A DNA stretch of 64,000 bases from Streptomyces echinatus. Its GTDB lineage: Bacteria; Actinomycetota; Actinomycetes; Streptomycetales; Streptomycetaceae. The stretch spans positions 186,001 to 250,000 of the forward strand of contig NZ_JACHJK010000009.1 in NCBI RefSeq assembly GCF_014203595.1. The letters are read 5' to 3'. Position 1 is the first letter of the stretch. Every line of letters starts with the position of its first letter. The translations under genes and the position numbers were made by a program. The notes beneath the pieces are model-generated. The model searched no databases. It was given only the letters and a program-made list of their open reading frames with translations, and was not told the DNA's origin. Positions 24,206 to 32,501 of this stretch are shown here, one piece after another.

Positions 24206-25726
24206 GTGCCCTCCCGGCACCGGCGCCCGGCGACGGCCGAGGCGTCCCGCGCCCGGTCGTCCTACCGTGACGGCATGTCCCGTCGTATTCCCCGCGCCGT
24301 CAGTCTGGCCGTATCCGTGGCCTGGGGCGAGTTGCGGCACGATCCCGCCCGGGCCGCGCTGCTGGGTGTACGGCTGCTGCCCGCGCCGGTACGGCGCCGG
24401 GTGCGGCCGGTGGAGGGGTGGCTGTCCGCCCGGGCCCGGGCGGCGGGGCCGGGTGCGACCCCGTCCGCCGTTCGGGTGAGCGCCCCCGCCGGGCGGCCGG
24501 TGCGGCCGGTGCCCGGGCGGGTGCTGCATCTGGTGACCAACTCCCTGCCGTTCGCCCACGCCGGCTACACCGTGCGCACGCAGAAGCTGGCCGAGGCCCA
24601 GCGGGCCGCCGGGCTCGATCCGCACGTCGTGACCCGGATCGGGTTCCCGGTGGCGCGCGGGGTGCTGGACGCCGGCCCGCTCCAGGTCGTGGGCGGAGTG
24701 CCGCAGCACCGGCTGCTGCCCGCCTGGCTGCCGTACGGGCAGGGGGCTCAGCTGGCCCGCAACGCCGAGCTGGCCGGGCGGCTGGTGGAGCGGTTGCGGC
24801 CGGCGGTGCTGCACGCGGCGACCGACCACGGCAACGGGCGGGTGGCCCTCGCCCTGCGGGAGGCGTACGGACTGCCGGTGGTCTACGAGGTACGGGGGTT
24901 CCTGGAGGAGACCTGGCTGAGCCAGGATGCGGCCCGCAGCCCGCGGGACCCCGTCTACCGAGTGCGCCGGGAGCTGGAGACCCACTGCATGCGGGAGGCC
25001 GACCTGGTGCTGACGCTGGGCGCCGCGATGAAGGCCGAGATCGTGGCGCGCGGGGTGCCGCGGGAACGGGTGCTGATCGTGCCGAACGCCGTGGACGGGA
25101 TGTTCCTGGCGCCGCCGCCGGACGGGGCGCCGGTGCGCGCCCGCCTCGGCATCGGTCCGGACGAGTACGTGGTGGGCACGGTCGGCAGCCTCACCCCGCA
25201 CGAGGGGATCGGCACATTGCTCCATGCGGGTGTAGAGCTGCGACGGCGCGGAGTGCCGCTGCGGCTGCTGATCGTCGGTGACGGTCCGGAGCGGGACCGG
25301 CTGCAGCGGCTGGCCGCCCGGCTGGGCCTGGACGACGGCACCGCCTTGTTCACCGGCCGGGTGCCGCACGCCCAAGTACGCGACTACTACGCGGCGTTGG
25401 ATGTGTTCGCGGTGCCGCGCACCGACGAGCGGGTCTGCCGTCTGGTGGCCCCCCTCAAACCGGTCGAGGCGATGGCGAGCGGCCTTCCGGTCACCGCCAG
25501 TGACCTCACGGCGATGAGAGAACTGGTCGAACCCGAGGTGAACGGGCGGCTAATTCCAGTCGAGTCGCCACTTTCCTGGGCAGATGAACTCGAAATGGTG
25601 CTTTACAGTCATAAGCGGCGACTCGAATGGGGAGCCGCCGCCCGTGCGATGGTCGCGCGGGAACGCACCTGGGACCGGGTCGCCGCGACGACGCACGAGG
25701 CGTATCGATCGCTCGGCTGCGTCTGA
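24206..25726 (+). CDS. GT4-type glycosyltransferase
   Basis: This is a GT-B fold transferase of 506 residues. An N-terminal extension of about 105 residues (Arg/Ala/Pro-rich) precedes the catalytic fold, which starts RVLHLVTNSLPFAHAGYTVRTQK, as in GT4 enzymes. The C-domain has GTVGSLTPHEGIGTLL, LLIVGDGPERDRL and APLKPVEAMASGLPV. The GTG at 24206 is chosen because GAGGAGG ends six bases before it; an internal ATG at 24275 has no ribosome site. Codon use near 25550-25610 is clearly AT-richer than its surroundings. It heads the plus-strand glycan operon. Confidence 0.88.
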   Translation: MPSRHRRPATAEASRARSSYRDGMSRRIPRAVSLAVSVAWGELRHDPARAALLGVRLLPAPVRRRVRPVEGWLSARARAAGPGATPSAVRVSAPAGRPVRPVPGRVLHLVTNSLPFAHAGYTVRTQKLAEAQRAAGLDPHVVTRIGFPVARGVLDAGPLQVVGGVPQHRLLPAWLPYGQGAQLARNAELAGRLVERLRPAVLHAATDHGNGRVALALREAYGLPVVYEVRGFLEETWLSQDAARSPRDPVYRVRRELETHCMREADLVLTLGAAMKAEIVARGVPRERVLIVPNAVDGMFLAPPPDGAPVRARLGIGPDEYVVGTVGSLTPHEGIGTLLHAGVELRRRGVPLRLLIVGDGPERDRLQRLAARLGLDDGTALFTGRVPHAQVRDYYAALDVFAVPRTDERVCRLVAPLKPVEAMASGLPVTASDLTAMRELVEPEVNGRLIPVESPLSWADELEMVLYSHKRRLEWGAAARAMVARERTWDRVAATTHEAYRSLGCV

Positions 25727-25777
25727 GATCCCGCGGACCCCCCACCAGTCCAGCCGTGTAAGGCCGGGTGAATCCCT

Positions 25778-27112
25778 ATGCAGGTCGAACGGACCCAACC
25801 GCTCGATGACAAGGTTCAACCGCTCGGGGACAACGAAGGGCGGGATCCGGCCGGTGAGGTCGAACTCGCCGTGATCGGTCTCGGATACGTCGGGCTGCCG
25901 CTGGCCCGGGAGGCGGCCTCGGTCGGCCTGCGCGTCGTCGGCCTGGACCGCGACCCGCGGGTCGTCGACGGACTCAACTCCGGCCGCTCGCACGTCGACG
26001 ACGTGTCCGACGACGACGTGCGCCGGATGCGGGCCGCCGGTTTCACCGCGTTCACCGACGACGCCTGTCTGGCGCGCGCCCAGACCGTGGTGATCTGCGT
26101 GCCGACGCCGCTGAGCGAAGACGGCGGACCCGATCTGGGCGCGGTCGTCTCGGCCGCCCGCTCGGTGGCCGGCCGGCTGCGGAGCGGCCAGCTCGTGGTG
26201 CTGGAGTCGACCACCTACCCGGGCACCACCGAGGAGGTCGTACGGCCGCTGCTGGAGGAGTCCGGGCTGCGCGCGGGCGAGGACTTCGCCCTGGCCTTCT
26301 CCCCCGAACGGATCGATCCCGGCTCCACCGGGCACGGACTGCGCGAGACCCCGAAGGTGGTCGGCGGCTGCACCCCGTCCTGCGCGGTGCACGCGGTGGC
26401 CTTCTACGGCAAGTTCGTGAACACGGTCGTACAGGCGAAGGGCACCCGCGAGGCCGAGATGGCCAAACTGCTGGAGAACACCTACCGGCACGTGAACATC
26501 GCCCTGGTCAACGAACTGGCGGTCATCAGCCACGAGTTGCACGTGGACGTCTGGGACGCGATCCGCTGCGCGGGGACGAAGCCCTTCGGCTTCCAGGCCT
26601 TCCGCCCGAGCCCCGGAGTGGGCGGCCACTGCATCCCCATCGACCCCAACTACCTTTCCTACAAGGTGCGTTCGTCACTGGGCTACGAGTTCCGGTTCGT
26701 CGGGCTGGCCCAGGAGATCAACCGGCGGATGCCCGAGTACGTGGTGCGCCGCGCCCAGGACCTGCTCAACACCGCCGGCCGGCCGCTGCAGGGCTCCCGG
26801 GTGCTGCTGCTCGGGGTCACCTACAAGCCGGACGTCGCCGACCTGCGCGAGACGCCGGCGGAGCCGCTGGCCCGGCTGCTGCGGGAGCGCGGGGCCGAGA
26901 TCGCTTTCCACGATCCGCACGTGCCGGCCTGGTCGGTCGAGGGGACGGCCGTCCCGCGCGTCGGCGACCTGACGGCCGCGCTGCGCGAGCACGACCTGAC
27001 GATCCTGCTCCAGGACCACTCCGCCTACGACCTGCCGGCCCTCGCGGACACCGCACGGCTGCTGTTCGACACCCGCGGGCGGATCTTCAAGCCGGGCGTC
27101 GAGGTCCTGTAG
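25778..27112 (+). CDS. UDP-sugar dehydrogenase (UDP-ManNAc/UDP-Glc 6-dehydrogenase family)
   Basis: This NAD+-dependent four-electron dehydrogenase makes a nucleotide-linked uronic acid. The 444-residue product has the Rossmann motif AVIGLGYVGLPLA at about residue 30, the ESTTYPGTTEEV loop, FSPERIDPG, LLENTYRHVNIALVNELA and the catalytic Cys in GVGGHCIPIDP. The C-terminal dehydrogenase domain includes LLGVTYKPDVADLRETPA. FSPERIDPG and the nearby wecB favour UDP-ManNAc (WecC/TuaD-like family), but UDP-Glc is possible. It starts 51 bases after the glycosyltransferase and precedes another. Confidence 0.9.
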   Translation: MQVERTQPLDDKVQPLGDNEGRDPAGEVELAVIGLGYVGLPLAREAASVGLRVVGLDRDPRVVDGLNSGRSHVDDVSDDDVRRMRAAGFTAFTDDACLARAQTVVICVPTPLSEDGGPDLGAVVSAARSVAGRLRSGQLVVLESTTYPGTTEEVVRPLLEESGLRAGEDFALAFSPERIDPGSTGHGLRETPKVVGGCTPSCAVHAVAFYGKFVNTVVQAKGTREAEMAKLLENTYRHVNIALVNELAVISHELHVDVWDAIRCAGTKPFGFQAFRPSPGVGGHCIPIDPNYLSYKVRSSLGYEFRFVGLAQEINRRMPEYVVRRAQDLLNTAGRPLQGSRVLLLGVTYKPDVADLRETPAEPLARLLRERGAEIAFHDPHVPAWSVEGTAVPRVGDLTAALREHDLTILLQDHSAYDLPALADTARLLFDTRGRIFKPGVEVL

Positions 27113-27166
27113 GCCCACCCGCTCCGGCAACAGCCGGTGCTCCGCGCGGAGTTGAAAGGCACTGCC

Positions 27167-28312
27167 ATGCGGATACTCGTCGTCACCGTCGTCCACCACC
27201 CGGAGGACGCGCGCATACTGCACCGGGAGATCGCCGCACTGCGGGACCGCGGCCACCACGTGGTGTACGCGGCCCCGTTCGCGGCCCGGGACAGCACGCC
27301 CCGGCCGTACGTCGAGGGCGTGGACCTGCCCCGCGCGGCGGGCCGGGACCGGGGCGCGGCGCTGCGCGCGGCGCGGGCGCTGCTGGCCGAGCGCGGACCG
27401 GAGGTGGACGTGGTCCTGCTGCACGATCCGGAACTGCTGCTGGCCCTCCCCGGCACCCTGCGCCGGCTGCGCCGGACCGGACCGGTCCCGGTGACCGTGT
27501 GGGACGTCCACGAGGACACGGCGGCGGCGCTGGTCATGAAGTGCTGGGTGCCGCGGCTGCTGCGGGCGCCGCTGCGTACGGCGGTGCGGGCGGCGGAGCG
27601 GCTGGCCGAGCGCCGGCTGCGGCTGCTGCTCGCCGAGTACGCCTACCAGGACCGCTTCCGCCGCGACCACCCGGTCATCCCCAACCTCGCCAGCCCGCCC
27701 GTCGATCCGCCCTCGCCGCCGGGCGACGACCGGGTGGTCTATCTGGGCCAGCTGTCCCGTGCACGCGGCGCGCTCGACCTGATCGCCATGGCGCGGCTGC
27801 TGGCCCCCGGCATCCGCGTCGAGGCGATCGGCACGGCGGACCCCGACGTGCGCGAGGCCCTCACGGCGGCCGACCGGGACGGGGTCCTGCGCTGGTACGG
27901 CTTCCTGCCCAACGACCGGGCCCTCGGCCGGCTCACCGGCGCCCTGGCCGGTCTGTCGCTCCTCCACGACCAGCCCAACTACCGGCACTCCCGGCCCACC
28001 AAGGTCGTGGAGTACATGGCCCACGGCGTTCCCGTCGTCACCACGCCCACCCCGCTCTCCGCGGAGCTGGTCGAACGGTACGGCTGCGGTCTCGTGGTGC
28101 CCTACGAGGATCCGCCGGCGGCGGCGGCCGCGGTCCGGCGGCTGGCCGGCGACACCGGACTGCGGCTGCGCGTCGCCCGGCTGGGCCGGGAGGCGGCCGT
28201 GTCGGAGCTCGACTGGCGGCAGTGGGCGGCCGCGTTCGTGGACCAGCTGGAGGCGTGGGTCAAGGAGGAGTCGGGCGGAGCCGTCTCGGTCGACGCGGAG
28301 ATGACGGACTGA
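27167..28312 (+). CDS. Glycosyltransferase, GT-B fold
   Basis: This 381-residue transferase begins MRILVVTVVHHPEDARILHR, a start typical of actinobacterial GT4 enzymes related to capsular and teichuronic acid synthesis. The acceptor domain has LLHDPELLL and TVWDVHEDTAAAL. The donor site is SRPTKVVEYMAHGVPVV. ATG 27167 follows AAAGG by eight bases; an upstream in-frame GTG at 27137 lacks a site. It is the last visible gene of the plus-strand glycan operon. No flippase, polymerase or ligase lies in the window. Confidence 0.88.
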   Translation: MRILVVTVVHHPEDARILHREIAALRDRGHHVVYAAPFAARDSTPRPYVEGVDLPRAAGRDRGAALRAARALLAERGPEVDVVLLHDPELLLALPGTLRRLRRTGPVPVTVWDVHEDTAAALVMKCWVPRLLRAPLRTAVRAAERLAERRLRLLLAEYAYQDRFRRDHPVIPNLASPPVDPPSPPGDDRVVYLGQLSRARGALDLIAMARLLAPGIRVEAIGTADPDVREALTAADRDGVLRWYGFLPNDRALGRLTGALAGLSLLHDQPNYRHSRPTKVVEYMAHGVPVVTTPTPLSAELVERYGCGLVVPYEDPPAAAAAVRRLAGDTGLRLRVARLGREAAVSELDWRQWAAAFVDQLEAWVKEESGGAVSVDAEMTD

Positions 28313-28334
28313 TCCCGCCGGCCGGGGCGTACGA

Positions 28335-28380
28335 CGGCGGTGCCGGTCAGGGGTGCACGGCGGTGCCGCTCAGGAGTGCA
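28335..28380. repeat. Tandem duplication of 23 bp at a TetR 3' end
   Basis: Two adjoining 23-bp units (28335-28357, 28358-28380) start CGGCGGTGCCG and differ at two positions. The second contains the stop codon of the TetR gene, so this is a small recent duplication. Confidence 0.75.
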
Positions 28381-28960
28381 CGGCGGCGTCGAGCAGGGGG
28401 CCGAGTTCGCGCACCACCGTGGTGAGGGGGCGTACGTCCCGTTCGGCCCGGGCCATCAGGATGGCGCCCTCCAGGGTGCTGATCATGAGGGTGGCCAGCG
28501 GCTCGGCGCGAGCGGCGGGCACGCCCATCCCCCTCAGGGCCTCGGCGAGGGGCGCCCGCCAGGTCGCGAACGCCGCTGCCGCCGCCTGCCGGGTCGAGTC
28601 GCCGGTGGAGGCGCAGTCGACCGTGGCGGCGGCGACCGGGCACCCCGTGGCGAAGCCCCCGTCCGCGTACTCGTCGGTCCACTGTGCCGCCATGGCGGCG
28701 AACAGACCGCTCGGCGTCGGCTGTTCGAGCCCCTCCAGGAACCGGCCGATCCGCCGGCCGGCGTACCGGCCGGCCCACTCGACCGCCTCGTTGACCAGCT
28801 GTTCCTTGCCGCCCGGGAAGTAGTGCTGGAGGGAGCCGCGCGGGGCCTGCGCGTGTTCGGCGACCTCGCGCATGCCGGTCGCGGTGACCCCGCCCCGCCG
28901 GATGAGCTGGGCCGCGCTGAAGACCATCCGCTCCCGCGGACCGCGCCGCGCCTCGGTCAT
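28370..28960 (-). CDS. TetR-family regulator, LmrA/YxaF-like
   Basis: This is a 196-residue repressor. The HTH segment reads MVFSAAQLIRRGGVTATGMREVAEHAQAPRGSLQHYFPGGKEQLV, and the PRGSLQHYFPGGKEQL form is typical of the LmrA/YxaF subgroup. The effector domain has GCPVAAATVDCAS, a Cys-containing segment common there. GGAGG lies seven bases before the ATG. It is divergent from a dehydrogenase gene with two strong palindromes between them, so it likely represses both itself and that gene in response to a small molecule. Confidence 0.92.
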   Translation of the reverse strand: MTEARRGPRERMVFSAAQLIRRGGVTATGMREVAEHAQAPRGSLQHYFPGGKEQLVNEAVEWAGRYAGRRIGRFLEGLEQPTPSGLFAAMAAQWTDEYADGGFATGCPVAAATVDCASTGDSTRQAAAAAFATWRAPLAEALRGMGVPAARAEPLATLMISTLEGAILMARAERDVRPLTTVVRELGPLLDAAVHS

Positions 28961-28987
28961 CGTCGACCTCCGTTCCTCGCCCTCACC

Positions 28988-29033
28988 CTATGACCGCTGT
29001 CATAGCCGGCGCTACTATGACCACTGTCATAGT
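28988..29033. promoter_or_regulatory. Two TetR operator palindromes
   Basis: CTATGAC-CGCT-GTCATAG (28988-29005) and ACTATGAC-CACT-GTCATAGT (29014-29033) are near-identical perfect dyads centred 27 bp apart. They lie in the 102-bp gap between the divergent TetR and dehydrogenase genes and are almost certainly the TetR binding sites. Confidence 0.88.
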
Positions 29034-29062
29034 CGGCTCCTGACGCGAAGGGCGGCCCCGCC

Positions 29063-29941
29063 GTGCACGTCGGATTCATCGGTCTCGGAGTGATGGGCCG
29101 GCCCATGGCTCTGCGCCTGGCGTCGGCCGGCATCCCGCTGGTGGTCTGGAACCGGACCCCGGAACGCGCCCTCCCGCTGCGCGCGGCCGGGGCGGAGGTG
29201 GCGGCGGACGCCGGCGAGGTGTTCGCGCGGGCGGAGGTGGTGCTGCTGATGCTCGCCGACGAGGCCGCGGTGGACGCGGTGCTCGGCCGGGGCACACCCG
29301 GGCTGGCCGCGCGGGTCGCGGGCCGGACCGTCGTGCACATGGGCACGACCTCCCCGGAGTACTCCCGCACCCTGGAGGCCGACGTCCGGGCGGCCGGAGG
29401 CCGGTACGCCGAGGCGCCCGTCTCCGGGTCCCGGGTGCCGGCCGAGCAGGGGCAGCTGGTCGCCATGCTCGCCGGTGAGGAGGAGGCGGTGGCCGCCGTA
29501 CGGCCGCTGCTCGCGCCGATGTGCCGGGAGACGTTCGTGTGCGGGCCCGCGCCGGGGGCACTGCTGATGAAGCTGTCGGTGAACCTCTTCCTGATCACCC
29601 TGGTGACCGGGCTGGCCGAGGCGTTCCACTTCGCCGAGCGGCAGGGCCTGGACCGGCGGCTGTTCCTGGACGTCCTGGACGCGGGCCCGATGGCCAGCGG
29701 CGTGTCCCGGATGAAGGCGCCCAAGCTGCGCGAGCGGGACTTCGCGGTGCAGGCGGCGGCGCTGGACGTGCTGAAGAACAACCGGCTGATCGCCGAGGCG
29801 GCCCGCGGGGCCCGGCTCGCCTCGCCGCTCCTCGACGTCTGCCACTCCCTGTTCGAGGAGACGGTGGCACAGGGGTTCGGCGGCGAGGACATGGTCGCCG
29901 TGCTCCGGGCCATCGAGACCCGCACCGCCGGGACGCCGTAG
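29063..29941 (+). CDS. NAD(P)-dependent beta-hydroxyacid dehydrogenase / imine-reductase family
   Basis: This 292-residue enzyme starts VGFIGLGVMGRPMALRLASAG (Rossmann motif), has the substrate-binding EAPVSGSRVPAEQGQL, the catalytic Lys in LLMKLSVNLFL, and the C-terminal helix bundle with APKLRERDFAVQAAALDVLKNN. This order fits 3-hydroxyisobutyrate and related dehydrogenases, including glyoxylate/succinic-semialdehyde reductases; Streptomyces imine reductases are also nearby in sequence. The GTG start has a GAAGGGCGG site. The TetR operators in front suggest induction by a xenobiotic or metabolite. Confidence 0.88.
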   Translation: MHVGFIGLGVMGRPMALRLASAGIPLVVWNRTPERALPLRAAGAEVAADAGEVFARAEVVLLMLADEAAVDAVLGRGTPGLAARVAGRTVVHMGTTSPEYSRTLEADVRAAGGRYAEAPVSGSRVPAEQGQLVAMLAGEEEAVAAVRPLLAPMCRETFVCGPAPGALLMKLSVNLFLITLVTGLAEAFHFAERQGLDRRLFLDVLDAGPMASGVSRMKAPKLRERDFAVQAAALDVLKNNRLIAEAARGARLASPLLDVCHSLFEETVAQGFGGEDMVAVLRAIETRTAGTP

Positions 29942-29989
29942 GCGGGACACGGGCCGCCGGGGCGCCCGGGCGCGGGAACGCGTCGCCGG

Positions 29990-30427
29990 TCAGCTCTTCG
30001 GGACGCCGTACGCCCGCTCGACGTGCAGCCGCAGCACCAGGCGCCGGTCGCGGACCATGGCGGCCCGGTACTCGTCCCAGTCGGGGTGTTCGCCGAGGAC
30101 GTCGCGGTAGAGCCGGATCAGCTCCTCGACGGTCTCGTCGTGCGGGCCGGCGGCGACCGGGGTCAGCTCGGCGGTGCCCTCGGCGACGGTGTAGGCCCAG
30201 CGGTCGGCGCTGGTGACGTGGTACGAGGCGCGCGGGTCCCGGCGGAGGTTGCGGGTCTTGGCGCGGTCGTCGGTGACGGAGACGCGGATGATCCGCGCGT
30301 CCGGGTCGTAGGCGTGGCTGACGTTGGACAGCTGGGGGCGGCCGTCGCGCCGGAGGGTGACCAGTACGCCGCCGTGGCCTTCGGAGAGCAGCCCGAGCAG
30401 CGCGTCCTGCGTGGAGTCCTGAGTCAT
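29990..30427 (-). CDS. PPOX-class F420/FMN-dependent oxidoreductase
   Basis: This 145-residue protein has the split-barrel fold of pyridoxamine-phosphate-oxidase-like enzymes. Visible features are LLSEGHGGVLVTLRRDGRPQLSNVSHAYDPDARIIRVSVTDDRAKTRNLRRDPRASYHV (start, strand and cofactor loop) and VEELIRLYRDVLGEHPDWDEYRAAMVRDRRLVLRL near the end. That pattern is seen in the F420-binding group of actinobacteria. ATG 30427 is used because GGGGG lies upstream and family similarity starts there. It is divergent from a TetR gene and may be its target. Substrate unknown. Confidence 0.85.
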   Translation of the reverse strand: MTQDSTQDALLGLLSEGHGGVLVTLRRDGRPQLSNVSHAYDPDARIIRVSVTDDRAKTRNLRRDPRASYHVTSADRWAYTVAEGTAELTPVAAGPHDETVEELIRLYRDVLGEHPDWDEYRAAMVRDRRLVLRLHVERAYGVPKS

Positions 30428-30481
30428 GACCGGATCAACCCCCTTCGCCCTCCGGCGCATTCCCCCGCCGGCCATCCGTCC

Positions 30482-30520
30482 GTAGACACTGTCTACGAAC
30501 GAGTGGTAGACAGTGTCTAT
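30482..30520. promoter_or_regulatory. Two TetR operators, one overlapping the start codon
   Basis: GTAGACA-C-TGTCTAC (30482-30496) is perfect, and GTAGACA-G-TGTCTAT (30506-30520) has one mismatch. Centres are 24 bp apart. The second ends on the first bases of the TetR ATG (30519), so bound repressor would also cover the translation start region. Both lie between the divergent PPOX gene and the TetR-MFS pair. Confidence 0.85.
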
Positions 30521-31100
30521 GAACGAGTCCGACACCAGCCTGCGCGACCGCCTCGTCGACGCCGGTGTGGCACTGCTGGCCGCCGAAGGCCCGGGGGCGC
30601 TGACCCTGCGGGAGATCGCCCGGCGCACCGGCGTCTCCCACGGGGCGCCGCGCCGCTACTTCCCCACCCACCTGGAGCTGCTCTCCGCCATCGCCGGGCG
30701 CGGCTTCGCCGACCTGGCCGGCCGGGTGCACGGCGCGCTGGAGCGGGAGACCGGCGGGCCCCGCGCGCAGGTGGCCGCGCTGGCACGGACCTATCTGGAG
30801 TTCGCGCTGGAACACGCAGGCATGTACGAACTGATGTTCCGTCACGATCTGCTGGAGAGCGGCCGGCTGGGGCTGCGGGACACGAGCCTTCCGCTGTTCT
30901 CGCTGTTCGCGGACCTGATCGGCGACGCGGTCCCCGGTGCCGACGCCCGGCGGGCGGCGGGCGCCCTGTGGGCCGCTCTGCACGGCGTGGCCCAGCTGTG
31001 GCGCTGGCGCAGTCTCCAGCTCGCCACCGGGGACGAGGACTTCGGACCCCTGCTCGACACCGTCCTGGCCGCGCACCTGGGCCCCGAGGGCGCCCGGTGA
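30519..31100 (+). CDS. TetR-family regulator
   Basis: This 193-residue repressor has HTH segment LVDAGVALLAAEGPGALTLREIARRTGVSHGAPRRYFPTHLELL and a C-terminal domain with ALHGVAQLWRWRSL, similar to TetR_C_13/WHG-type domains. Start is ATG 30519; a GTG at 30513 would add two residues. No clear ribosome site is present and the operator overlaps the start, so a very short or absent leader is possible. Its stop overlaps the MFS start (GTGA), so regulator and exporter are one unit. Confidence 0.88.
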   Translation: MNESDTSLRDRLVDAGVALLAAEGPGALTLREIARRTGVSHGAPRRYFPTHLELLSAIAGRGFADLAGRVHGALERETGGPRAQVAALARTYLEFALEHAGMYELMFRHDLLESGRLGLRDTSLPLFSLFADLIGDAVPGADARRAAGALWAALHGVAQLWRWRSLQLATGDEDFGPLLDTVLAAHLGPEGAR

Positions 31101-32446
31101 ACCGGCCCTGGACGCTGGCGGGCAGCGTGGCGGGCGCGGTGGTCGTCGCGCTGGACGGCACGGTCCTCACCGTCGCGCAGCCGCGCCTGCAAAGGGAGTT
31201 GCACGCGTCCTTCGCCGAGGTGCAGTGGACCAGCACCGCCTACCTCGTCGCGGTGGCGAGTCTGCTGGTGTTCGCGGGGCGGCTCGGCGACCGCTACGGG
31301 CAGCGGCGGGTGTTCGGGCTCGGCATGCTCGGGTTCGGCGCCGCCTCGGCGGCCGTCGCCCTCGCGCCCGGGGTGGGGTGGGTGATCGGACTGCGCGCGG
31401 TGCAGGGCGTGTTCGGGGCGCTGCTGCAGCCGGCCACGCTGGGCATGCTGCGGGCCGCCTATCCGCCGGACCGGCTCGCGTCCCCCCTGGCCGTGCGGAC
31501 CGCCGCGATCGGGCTCGCGGCGGCGGCGGGCCCACTGCTGGGCGGAGCGCTGGTGACCGGCCTGGGCTGGCGGGCGGTGTTCCTCGTCAACGTGCCGGCC
31601 GCGCTCGCCTTCGGCCTGCCGGCGCTGCTGCGGCCCGGCCGGCGTCCGGCGCCCGCCCGGGCCCCGCTGGACCTGCCCGGGGCCGTCCTGCTCGCCGTCA
31701 CGCTCGCCTGCCTGGTGTACGCGCTCACGGCCCGGCCCGTCTCCGGCGCGGGCCTCGCCGTCGCCGTGCTCACGGCCGCCATCCTGGTCCGGCACGAGCG
31801 GCGCACGGCGAGCCCGCTGCTGCCGCCGGAGGTGATCGGCTCCCGCTCGGCAGGGGCCGCGCTCGGCATCCTGGTCGCCGTCTCCGCCTCCCTGTTCGGC
31901 ACCCTGTTCCTGGCCACCTACGTCCTCCAGCGCCACCTCGGCCTCGACCCGTTCGACAGCGCACTGTGCAGCCTGCCGCTCGCCGTGCTGATGGTCGCGT
32001 CCGCGGCCCTGAGCCCCGCGCTGCTGCGCCGGTACGGTGCGCGCGCCACGACGGCGGGGGCGACGGCGGCGCTCACGCTCGGCGTCCTGCTGCCGGCCCG
32101 GACCACCTCCCTGCCGGGTCTCGGCTGCGGGTTCGCGCTGCTCGGCGCCGGTTTCGGCACGGTGATGGTGGCGGCCACCCAGGTGATCGTGCGGCGCGCG
32201 GAGGTGACGACCGCCGGGGTGGCGGGCGGCCTGCAGCAGACCGCGCTGAACATCGGCCCCGCCATGGGCGTGGCCGCTGCCGCCGCGCTGCTGGGCGCGG
32301 GCACCGGCCCGGCGCTGCTCGCCCTGGCGGCCGTGGCCGCGCTCGCGCTGCCCGCGGCCCGCGCGCTGCCGGGACCGGCCGCCGCCGAGCCGGACCCACA
32401 CATCCCGGACGAGCCGGTGCCGGCCGGTGCTCCTGCGCGACGATGA
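31097..32446 (+). CDS. MFS drug exporter, DHA2 type
   Basis: This 449-residue multi-span transporter carries the drug-H+ antiporter motif C-like LDGTVLTVAQPRLQRELHAS near the N-terminus, motif A GRLGDRYGQRRVF, and a long run of hydrophobic segments; 12-14 spans are expected. The start is GTG 31097, overlapping the TetR stop by four bases. TetR coupling and the DHA2 signature point to efflux of a toxic compound, perhaps the ligand of the repressor. Confidence 0.9.
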   Translation: MNRPWTLAGSVAGAVVVALDGTVLTVAQPRLQRELHASFAEVQWTSTAYLVAVASLLVFAGRLGDRYGQRRVFGLGMLGFGAASAAVALAPGVGWVIGLRAVQGVFGALLQPATLGMLRAAYPPDRLASPLAVRTAAIGLAAAAGPLLGGALVTGLGWRAVFLVNVPAALAFGLPALLRPGRRPAPARAPLDLPGAVLLAVTLACLVYALTARPVSGAGLAVAVLTAAILVRHERRTASPLLPPEVIGSRSAGAALGILVAVSASLFGTLFLATYVLQRHLGLDPFDSALCSLPLAVLMVASAALSPALLRRYGARATTAGATAALTLGVLLPARTTSLPGLGCGFALLGAGFGTVMVAATQVIVRRAEVTTAGVAGGLQQTALNIGPAMGVAAAAALLGAGTGPALLALAAVAALALPAARALPGPAAAEPDPHIPDEPVPAGAPARR

Positions 32447-32501
32447 GAAGCGGACACGGGCGGGCGGGGCGGGCCCGCGGCGACGCGACCGGAGGAGAGC
32501 G

